The notes below the pieces were generated by a model. That model was not told where the DNA came from and did not search any database. It worked only from the letters and a program-made list of their open reading frames with translations. Of a DNA stretch of 64,000 nt, positions 58,402 through 64,000 are shown piece by piece. The stretch is from Comamonadaceae bacterium (GTDB lineage: Bacteria > Pseudomonadota > Gammaproteobacteria > Burkholderiales > Burkholderiaceae_C), in contig QYPX01000059.1 in assembly GCA_007280205.1 (NCBI GenBank), positions 35,030 through 99,029 of the forward strand, in the 5' to 3' direction. How positions within the stretch are numbered: position 1 is the first letter of the stretch; each line of letters opens with the position of its first letter. A program made the position numbers and the translations under genes.

Positions 58402-60159
58402 ATGGAAATAGTCAATACCGATGTCGTCATCATTGGTGCGGGGGGCGCGGGTTTGCGCGCCGCCATCGCGCTGGCCGAGACCGACCCGAAGCTGAGCGTG
58501 GCCTTGATCTCCAAGGTCTACCCGATGCGCAGCCACACCTGCGCGGCTGAAGGCGGCGCCGCTGGCGTCATCAAGAAGGACGACAGTTTTGACCTGCACT
58601 TTGACGACACCGTGGGCGGTGGCGACTGGCTGTCGGATCAGGACTGTGTTGAGTACTTCGTGCACGAAGCACCGAAGGAACTGACGCAGCTCGAACACTG
58701 GGGTTGCCCCTGGAACCGCGAGGCGGATGGCTCGGTCGCCGTGCGCCCCTTTGGCGGCATGAAGAAGCAGCGCACCTGGTTTGCCGCTGACAAGTCCGGC
58801 TTTCACATTCTGCATACGCTGTTCCAGACGACGCTGCAGTTCCCCTCGATTCAGCGTTTTGACGAGTACTTTGCGCTCGATCTGCTGGTCGATGACGGTC
58901 GCTGCCAGGGCGTCACGGCGATGGAAATGCGCAGCGGCATGATCAAACAGTTCCACGCCAAGTCGGTCATTATTTGCGGTGGCGGTGCCGGGCGCATGTT
59001 CCCCTTCAGCACCAACGGCGCCATCAAGACTGGTGACGGCATGGCACTGGCTTACCGCGCCGGTGTGCCACTGAAAGACATGGAGTTTGTGCAGTACCAC
59101 CCAACCGGTCTGCCCAATACCGGCAGTCTGCTGACCGAAGCCTGCCGCGGTGAAGGCGGCGTGCTGCTCAACAAGAACGGCCGGCGCTACCTGCAGGACT
59201 ACGGCATGGGCCCGGAAACGCCACTGGGCAAACCGCAACTCAAGACCATGGAACTGGGCCCGCGCGACCGCGTCAGCCAGGCCTACTGGCACGAACTGCA
59301 AAAGGGCAACACCGTGACGACGCCGTGGGGCGAGTGCGTGATGCTTGATATGCGCCACCTCGGTGAAAAATACATCGACGAGCGTCTGCCGCTGGTGCGC
59401 GAACTTGGTATCGCCTACCTCGGTGTGGACATCGCCAAGGAAGCGATCCCGATCCGGCCCGTGGTGCACTACATGATGGGTGGCATCTCCACCAATACCA
59501 AAGCCGCGACGCAACTGCCGGGGCTCTTTGCCGCTGGCGAATGCGCCTGCGTCAGTCTGAACGGTGCCAACCGCCTGGGCTCCAATTCGCTGGTCGAGTT
59601 GCTGGTCTTCGGCAAGAGCGCTGCGCTGTCGGCCATTGCCCACATGCAAGGTCTGCCCAAGCCCAATACGGCAGCGCTGCAGGCGCGCGCCAACGAGTCG
59701 CAGGCGCGTGTGCGCGAACTGTTCTCGCGCACCGACGGCACCGAATCGATGTCCGGTTTGCGCAAGGAAATGATGGACACGATGGAGAAGAACGCCGGCC
59801 TGTACCGCGAAGAAATCGGTCTGAAGGAAGCGGTTGCCAAGCTCGCCGAGCTGCGCCAGCGCTACAACAAGATCGTGCTGCACGACAAGAGCAACGTTTT
59901 CAACACCGACCTGTTCCAGGTGCTCGAACTTGGCTCCATGCTCGACTGCGCCGAGGCCCTGGCCGTCAGCGCGCTGGCACGCAAGGAATCACGCGGCGCA
60001 CACCAGCGTCTGGACTACGTCGAGCGCGACGACCAGACCTTCCTGCGTCACAGCATGGCCTTCTACCAGGGCCTGAACCCGCCGCGTCTGGACTATCTGG
60101 ATGTGGTCATTACCAAATCGCCACCGGGTGTGCGTGACTACTCGGGAGACCACAAATGA
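58402..60159 (+). CDS. frdA: Fumarate reductase flavoprotein subunit
   Basis: 585 residues, GGAAGGAAGA before the ATG. The FAD-binding N terminus is VIIGAGGAGLRAAIALAE; the covalent-FAD histidine lies in YPMRSHTCAAEGG. Other blocks are FGGMKKQRTWFAADKSGFH, MEFVQYHPTGLPNTG, EACRGEGG, YLQDYGMGPETPLG and NRLGSNSLVELLVFG. These follow E. coli FrdA more closely than SdhA as I recall both. It reduces fumarate to succinate in the cytosol. The neighbours frdBCD and rquA support the Frd direction. Confidence 0.95.
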   Translation: MEIVNTDVVIIGAGGAGLRAAIALAETDPKLSVALISKVYPMRSHTCAAEGGAAGVIKKDDSFDLHFDDTVGGGDWLSDQDCVEYFVHEAPKELTQLEHWGCPWNREADGSVAVRPFGGMKKQRTWFAADKSGFHILHTLFQTTLQFPSIQRFDEYFALDLLVDDGRCQGVTAMEMRSGMIKQFHAKSVIICGGGAGRMFPFSTNGAIKTGDGMALAYRAGVPLKDMEFVQYHPTGLPNTGSLLTEACRGEGGVLLNKNGRRYLQDYGMGPETPLGKPQLKTMELGPRDRVSQAYWHELQKGNTVTTPWGECVMLDMRHLGEKYIDERLPLVRELGIAYLGVDIAKEAIPIRPVVHYMMGGISTNTKAATQLPGLFAAGECACVSLNGANRLGSNSLVELLVFGKSAALSAIAHMQGLPKPNTAALQARANESQARVRELFSRTDGTESMSGLRKEMMDTMEKNAGLYREEIGLKEAVAKLAELRQRYNKIVLHDKSNVFNTDLFQVLELGSMLDCAEALAVSALARKESRGAHQRLDYVERDDQTFLRHSMAFYQGLNPPRLDYLDVVITKSPPGVRDYSGDHK

Positions 60160-60908
60160 CACAGCTAAAAAAGAGGATGGTTCAGCTCGAAGTGCTGCGC
60201 TATGACCCCGAAAAAGACAAAGAACCGCGTTTCCAGAGCTACACGGTTGAGTGCAACGAAGAGTGGGTGGTGCTGGACGCGCTGACGGCCGTCAAGGAAA
60301 CCATAGACCCGACGCTGAACTTCCGCTGGTCCTGCCACATGGCGGTCTGTGGCAGCTGCGGCATGATGGTCAACGGTGAGCCCAAACTCTCCTGCCACGC
60401 CTTCCTGCGCTCCTACGAGGGCGTGATCCGGGTCGAGCCGCTCGCCAACTTCCCGATCGAGCGCGATCTGGTCACGGTGGCAGACGACTTCATTGACAAG
60501 CTCAAGCGCGTCAAGCCCTATCTGATCCCCAAGGAAAAGAAGAGCATCGCCGAGGGCGAGTACAAGCAGACGCCGGCGCAGCTGATGAAGTACCGCCAGT
60601 TCTCGATGTGCATCAACTGCATGCTGTGCTACGCCGCCTGCCCTGAATATGGCTTGCAGCCCAAGTTCATCGGTCCGGCAGCGATCACGCTGGCGCACCG
60701 CTACAACCAGGACTCGCGCGACGGTGGTCGCGATGAGCGCCAGGAAGTCATTGCGACCAACGAAGGCGTCTGGGAATGCTCGTTTGTCGGCGCCTGCTCC
60801 GAAGTGTGCCCGAAGGCCGTCGATCCGGCCAGCGCATTGCAGCAGGTCAAGGTTGCCAGCACCATCGACTGGTTCAAGGAACATCTGTTACCCGGAGGCG
60901 CAAAATGA
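60156..60908 (+). CDS. frdB: Fumarate reductase iron-sulfur subunit
   Basis: 250 residues, overlapping frdA by ATGA. The [2Fe-2S] domain has CHMAVCGSCGMMVNGEPKLSC. The C-terminal domain carries CINCMLCYAACPEYG and CSFVGACSEVCPKAVDP, giving the [4Fe-4S] and [3Fe-4S] ligands. It passes electrons from the membrane quinol site to FrdA. Confidence 0.96.
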   Translation: MTQLKKRMVQLEVLRYDPEKDKEPRFQSYTVECNEEWVVLDALTAVKETIDPTLNFRWSCHMAVCGSCGMMVNGEPKLSCHAFLRSYEGVIRVEPLANFPIERDLVTVADDFIDKLKRVKPYLIPKEKKSIAEGEYKQTPAQLMKYRQFSMCINCMLCYAACPEYGLQPKFIGPAAITLAHRYNQDSRDGGRDERQEVIATNEGVWECSFVGACSEVCPKAVDPASALQQVKVASTIDWFKEHLLPGGAK

Positions 60909-61297
60909 GCCGCAAACCTTTTGTTCGCGAGGTCTCCAAGACCGGCTGGTACTTGAAGCATCCGCGCTATATGCGCTATATGTCGCGCGAAGTCACCTGC
61001 ATCCCGATCGGCGCTTTTGCGCTGCTGCTGGTCTGCGCGGTCGAGCGTCTGTCCCAAGGACAGCAAGCCTGGGACGCTTTCACTGCAGCCCTCAAGGGCC
61101 CCTGGAGTTTTCTGGGCATGGCGGTGATCCTGGCTTTCGCCACCTACAACGCAACCAACTGGTTTAACGTGACGCCCAAGGCGATGCCGGTACAAACCGG
61201 CGAAGAATTCCTGGACGGCAAGTACATTGTTGGTGCTCACTACGCGGTTTGGGCTGTAGCCACGCTGGTGGTCTTGTTTTTCGCAGGAGTGCTGTAA
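60905..61297 (+). CDS. frdC: Fumarate reductase membrane subunit C
   Basis: The track start at 60776 lies in frdB. The ATG at 60905 overlaps the frdB stop (ATGA), preceded by GGAGG, and gives 130 residues, the size of E. coli FrdC. Three helices are seen: IPIGAFALLLVCAVERL, FLGMAVILAFATYNATNWF and AVWAVATLVVLFFAGVL. RKPFVREVSKTGWYLKHPRYMRYM at the N terminus matches FrdC. It forms the quinol site with FrdD. Confidence 0.93.
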   Translation: MSRKPFVREVSKTGWYLKHPRYMRYMSREVTCIPIGAFALLLVCAVERLSQGQQAWDAFTAALKGPWSFLGMAVILAFATYNATNWFNVTPKAMPVQTGEEFLDGKYIVGAHYAVWAVATLVVLFFAGVL

Positions 61298-61299
61298 CC

Positions 61300-61641
61300 A
61301 TGGCCAAGTCGAATAAACCCATCTTCTGGAGCCTGTTTGCTGCCGGCGGTACGCTGGCCGCCTTTCTGGCACCGGTGCTGGCGCTGCTGTTCCTGATGCT
61401 CTCGCTGGGCCACGCGCCCGATCTGCTGAGCTATGCCAAGCTGCACGCTTTTGCCGCCCACTGGTTTGGCAAGCTGTTCCTGCTGGGTGTGATCACGCTC
61501 TTTCTGTGGCATGCGGCGCACCGTCTGCGCGTCACCTTCTTTGACTTCGGGCTGCGCAAGGACTCACTGGTGGCCATCGTGGTCTACCTGGTGGCCGGCA
61601 TTGGCACCATCGTGACGGCCCTGGCGCTGCTGCGCATCTGA
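61300..61641 (+). CDS. frdD: Fumarate reductase membrane subunit D
   Basis: The ATG at 61300 (MAKSNKPIFWSLFAAGG) lies two bases after the frdC stop and gives 113 residues. Three helices are seen, including TLAAFLAPVLALLFLML and the segment HWFGKLFLLGVITLFLWHAAHRL, whose histidine-rich end is conserved in FrdD. Ends the frdABCD operon before a terminator-like structure. Confidence 0.92.
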   Translation: MAKSNKPIFWSLFAAGGTLAAFLAPVLALLFLMLSLGHAPDLLSYAKLHAFAAHWFGKLFLLGVITLFLWHAAHRLRVTFFDFGLRKDSLVAIVVYLVAGIGTIVTALALLRI

Positions 61642-61669
61642 CCGTTCTGGTTTAAGATAGGCGCATGAA

Positions 61670-61714
61670 CCCGGGCTACTGTGGCCCGGGAGCCCCCGTT
61701 GGGGGCTTTTTTTT
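61670..61714 (+). terminator. Tandem hairpins with T-run between frdD and rquA
   Basis: First stem CCCGGGC / GCCCGGG, then AGCCCCC / GGGGGCT with a GTT loop, then eight T. A -10-like TAAGAT (61653) lies just upstream, so it may be a frd terminator, an attenuator of rquA or a tiny RNA. It ends 12 bases before the rquA start. Confidence 0.8.
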
Positions 61715-61725
61715 AAGGTTTCTTC

Positions 61726-62448
61726 TTGAGCCCCAAAGAATCCGCAGGCGCTGCCAGCGCCGAGTCGAGCCTGTCCCTGGTGCCGGTTCCCAAGTATCTG
61801 CAGGAAACCTATTGGTGGGCCTATGTGCACCCGAACGCAGTGCGTGTTTTCGAGCGCCAGTGGCTGGTCAACCTGATTTTGTGGGGCAACTTTGCGCGAC
61901 TGCGAAATGCCGCACTGGACGAACTCAAGGACGCTTCTGACGGCAAGATCCTGCAAGTGGCCTGCGTCTATGGTGACTTCACCGAACATGTGCTGAACCG
62001 CCTGGGGCCGCAGGGTCATCTGGACGTGATCGATGTGGCGCCGGTCCAGATCAAGAACCTGCACGACAAGTTGCAGGGACGACGCCAGTGGTCGGTGTTG
62101 CGACAGGATTCGACCAACATGCAGTTTGAAGACGCGAGCCGTGACGCGGTGGTGGTCTTCTTCCTGCTGCACGAGCAGCCGCTGGAAGTGCGACGCAAGA
62201 CCGTTGCCGAAGCGCTGCGCATCACGCGGCCCGGCGGCAAACTGGTTTTTGTTGACTACCACCGCCCCAAGGCATGGAGCCCGTTTCGCTACCTGATGGT
62301 GCCGATTCTCAAGACGCTGGAGCCGTTTGCCATGGACCTGTGGCGCAATGACATAAGCACCTGGCTACCGGCCGACTGCCAGATAGCCAAGGTCGAGAAG
62401 CAAACCTACTTTGGTGGGCTCTACCAAAAAGTCGTGATCACACGCTAA
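61726..62448 (+). CDS. rquA: RquA-type rhodoquinone biosynthesis protein
   Basis: 240 residues. RquA is a methyltransferase-like enzyme that converts ubiquinone to rhodoquinone. The family signature is present: LVPVPKYLQETYWWAYVHPN, then FERQWLVNLILWGNFARLR. The degenerate SAM-site segment is LQVACVYGDFTEHVLN, followed by LDVIDVAPVQIKNLH and VVFFLLHEQPLEVRRKTV. The start is TTG with AAGG eight bases before; no ATG or GTG fits better, since the next Met is far inside. It stands alone after frdABCD, and rhodoquinol is the low-potential donor used by fumarate reductases in such bacteria. Its terminator-adjacent start suggests low or regulated expression. Confidence 0.92.
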   Translation: MSPKESAGAASAESSLSLVPVPKYLQETYWWAYVHPNAVRVFERQWLVNLILWGNFARLRNAALDELKDASDGKILQVACVYGDFTEHVLNRLGPQGHLDVIDVAPVQIKNLHDKLQGRRQWSVLRQDSTNMQFEDASRDAVVVFFLLHEQPLEVRRKTVAEALRITRPGGKLVFVDYHRPKAWSPFRYLMVPILKTLEPFAMDLWRNDISTWLPADCQIAKVEKQTYFGGLYQKVVITR

Positions 62449-62460
62449 AGGCGGTCATCT

Positions 62461-62580
62461 TTGTCATTGCCACCCTCGTTGTCATTGCGCCCTCGTTGTC
62501 ATTGCGCCCTCGTTGTCATTGCACCCTCGTTGTCATTGCGCCCCCGTTGTCATTGCGCCCTCGTTGTCATTGCGGACTTG
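62461..62580. repeat. Tandem array of seven TTGTCATTGC units (17-bp period)
   Basis: TTGTCATTGC starts at 62461, 62479, 62496, 62513, 62530, 62547 and 62564 (one 18-bp step, then 17-bp steps), separated by CGCCCTCG-like spacers. It is the expanded left arm of the REP-like element whose core follows. It contains no gene. Confidence 0.9.
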
Positions 62581-62641
62581 ATCCGCAATCCAGGCTGCGC
62601 GCTGGAATAGCATAAGGCACTGGATCCCTGGTCGAGCGCGG

Positions 62642-62786
62642 GATGACAACTCCTTGAGCCCGGGATGACAACTCCTTGAGCCCGGGATGACAACTTTCCA
62701 AGCCCGAGATGACAACTTTCCAAGCCCGAGATGACAACTTTCCAAGCCCGAGATGACAACTCCTGGAGCTCGGGATGACAGCCCGT
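62642..62786. repeat. Tandem array of seven GATGACA units (22-bp period)
   Basis: GATGACA starts at 62642, 62664, 62686, 62708, 62730, 62752 and 62774, exactly 22 bp apart, with ACTCCTTGAGCCCGG-type fill. It is the expanded right arm of the same element and runs up to the stop of the next gene. The core between the arrays (62581-62641) is a REP-like palindrome. Confidence 0.9.
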
Positions 62787-62963
62787 TCAGGCCACGCGCT
62801 CCAGAACGAGTACGCCAAAGAAACCGAGGCCCGCGAACACCACCCATTTCAGGATCAGCAGACCCCAGCGCTTGTAACGAGGCTCGCCGGTGGTGGTGTA
62901 GAAGAGAAAAGAAACGGCCGCACCGAGCAGCAGCAGGAGAATGAGCCAGCGAAAGAGCAACAT
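62787..62963 (-). CDS. Small inner-membrane protein downstream of lpxC
   Basis: Too short for the ORF track. ATG at 62963 to TGA at 62787 encodes 58 residues. A helix (LFRWLILLLLLGAAVSFLFY) is followed by TTTGEPRYKRWG and a second helix (LLILKWVVFAGLGFFGVLVLE). It is a two-helix membrane hairpin with a short charged loop. I recall similar short unnamed proteins beside lpxC in Burkholderiales, but not their function. It starts 19 nt after the lpxC stop on the same strand, so it is probably co-transcribed. Confidence 0.82.
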   Translation of the reverse strand: MLLFRWLILLLLLGAAVSFLFYTTTGEPRYKRWGLLILKWVVFAGLGFFGVLVLERVA

Positions 62964-62981
62964 GATGAAATCCGTTTGGTG

Positions 62982-63905
62982 TTACCAGGCCCTGGCCAGT
63001 TGCGCGAAGCCGGTAGGTGCCAGCTTTTCATCCTCAAAGCTCACCACCTCCCAGGCGTCGGTGCGTGCGAGCAGTTCGCGCAACAGCAGGTTGTTCAGCG
63101 CATGACCTGAGCGGAAGGCACTGTAACTGGCCAGTAGCGGCTTGCCGATCAGATAAAGGTCACCCATGGCGTCGAGGATCTTGTGCTTCACAAACTCGTC
63201 GTCATAGCGCAGACCCTCGGCGTTGAGCACCTTGTAGTCATCCATCACGATCGCGTTGTCCAGTCCACCGCCTAGCGCCAGACCGTTGGCGCGCATCATC
63301 TCCACATCCTTGGTGAAACCAAAGGTGCGAGCCCGCGCGATGTCTTTCGAGTAGGAGCCGCTGCTCATGTCGAACACCACGCGCTGGCCGGTTGCATCCA
63401 CCGCCGGATGGTCAAAGTCAATCTCGAAACTGAGCTTGTAACCGTGGTAGGGCTCAAGCCGTGCCCACTTCTGCGCGGCGCCCTGCCCCTCCTTGACCTC
63501 CACCGTCTTGAGCAGTCGAATGAAGCGCCTGGGTGCATTTTGCAGTTCAATGCCAGCACTTTGCAGCAAGAACACAAAAGAAGCCGCCGAGCCATCGAGT
63601 ATCGGGACTTCTTCGGCGTTGATGTCAATGTACATATTGTCAACACCGAGGCCGGCGCAGGCGGACATCAAATGCTCAACGGTATGCACCTTGGCGTTGC
63701 CGTTGGCCAGCGTGGATGCCAGCCGGGTATCTGAAACCGCGGTGGCCGTGGCAACAATATCGACCGGCTCGGGCAGGTCAACCCTGCGGAATACGATGCC
63801 AGTGTCTGGCTGCGCCGGGCGCAGCGTGAGCTCCACACGCTGGCCACTGTGCAGACCGACACCAACGGCGCGGGTCAGGGATTTGAGAGTACGTTGCTTG
63901 AGCAC
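62982..63905 (-). CDS. lpxC: UDP-3-O-acyl-GlcNAc deacetylase
   Basis: 307 residues; the committed step of lipid A synthesis, zinc-dependent and cytosolic. The N terminus [21 protein letters not shown], the zinc motif [43 protein letters not shown] and [17 protein letters not shown] are all typical. The C-terminal [11 protein letters not shown] supplies the catalytic histidine. Length is normal. Its upstream gene lies beyond the window. Confidence 0.97.
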   Translation of the reverse strand: MLKQRTLKSLTRAVGVGLHSGQRVELTLRPAQPDTGIVFRRVDLPEPVDIVATATAVSDTRLASTLANGNAKVHTVEHLMSACAGLGVDNMYIDINAEEVPILDGSAASFVFLLQSAGIELQNAPRRFIRLLKTVEVKEGQGAAQKWARLEPYHGYKLSFEIDFDHPAVDATGQRVVFDMSSGSYSKDIARARTFGFTKDVEMMRANGLALGGGLDNAIVMDDYKVLNAEGLRYDDEFVKHKILDAMGDLYLIGKPLLASYSAFRSGHALNNLLLRELLARTDAWEVVSFEDEKLAPTGFAQLARAW

Positions 63906-63931
63906 TGTTGGATTTTACGATTGCCGTTGTC

Positions 63932-64000
63932 TGTCATGCCGGACCTGAGGAGCCTGCCCCGGACTCCGATCCGGGGGCATCCACTGGATCCCGGATCAAG
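63932..64000. repeat. REP-like palindromic element (copy 3, cut by the window end)
   Basis: It begins TGTCATGCCGGA and includes GGGGGCATCCACTGGATCCC, matching the style of the copies at 58304 and 62565. It occupies the intergenic space upstream of lpxC and runs off the right edge. Confidence 0.6.

Noticed and set aside
58306-59883. 525-residue minus-strand ORF
   Set aside because: Antisense to frdA, which has all catalytic motifs; no recognisable domain in the shadow.
62461-62786. Possible CRISPR array (regular short repeats)
   Set aside because: Units are contiguous tandem repeats with almost identical fill, not unique spacers, and no cas genes are present. They belong to a REP-like element.
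62533-62847. Short minus-strand ORFs in the repeat array
   Set aside because: Their proteins are repeats of the 22-bp unit (SSRAWKVV-type), with no start signal; coding potential comes from the repeats.

Overview
This window looks like the chromosome of a betaproteobacterium of the order Burkholderiales, most likely Comamonadaceae close to Rhodoferax. This is inferred from remembered family resemblance and from the gene content (fumarate reductase beside rquA, an mtr-type iron-reduction cluster, gatCAB divergent from mreBCD-mrdA, a short membrane protein after lpxC); no database search was possible. No rRNA, tRNA, CRISPR array, transposase or integrase was seen.

Layout. 1-8.7 kb (minus): a cellulose operon, bcsP-like, bcsQ, bcsA, bcsB, bcsZ and a bcsC that runs off the left edge. 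8.7-10.4 kb: a glyoxalase-II-like hydrolase and a DUF3108 protein upstream of bcs. 10.5-14.6 kb: an unrecognised protein with an HExxE motif and a large class III cyclase/ATPase/TPR protein. 14.6-15.2 kb: a ccdAB toxin-antitoxin pair. 15.3-25.4 kb: housekeeping genes (xth, pyrE, a DUF4124 protein, gatCAB, mreBCD, mrdA). 25.5-28.0 kb: a GMC oxidoreductase and a crotonase. 28.1-31.6 kb: an Mla/MCE lipid transporter operon.

31.7-58.3 kb is a cytochrome island. It begins with a monoheme cytochrome, a decaheme OmcA/MtrC-family lipoprotein, a decaheme MtrA/DmsE protein and an MtrB/PioB porin, which together form a trans-outer-membrane electron conduit. At the 3' end of mtrB lie a brnTA toxin-antitoxin pair and a nucleotidyltransferase-fold gene, bounded by repeats of the mtrB terminus. 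Four more decaheme lipoproteins follow in tandem. Each has its own phased regulatory leader and terminator, and two small exported helix-hairpin-helix proteins are interleaved with them. After an AbiEii-type pair come a second monoheme cytochrome, two NapC/NirT-type tetraheme quinol dehydrogenases, a zinc-ribbon membrane protein and a nonaheme cytochrome fused to a b-type membrane domain (CbcL-like).

58.4-62.4 kb: frdABCD and then rquA, the rhodoquinone biosynthesis enzyme. This pairing implies rhodoquinol-dependent fumarate respiration. 62.4-64 kb: two tandem-repeat arrays, a 58-residue membrane protein missed by the ORF track, and lpxC.

How it fits together (inference): NapC/NirT and the CbcL-like protein would take electrons from the quinol pool. 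Periplasmic monoheme and MtrA-type cytochromes would carry them to the MtrB porin and the surface decahemes for extracellular acceptors. The Frd/RquA branch would use the same pool for fumarate. FNR-type boxes before several of these units suggest control by oxygen.
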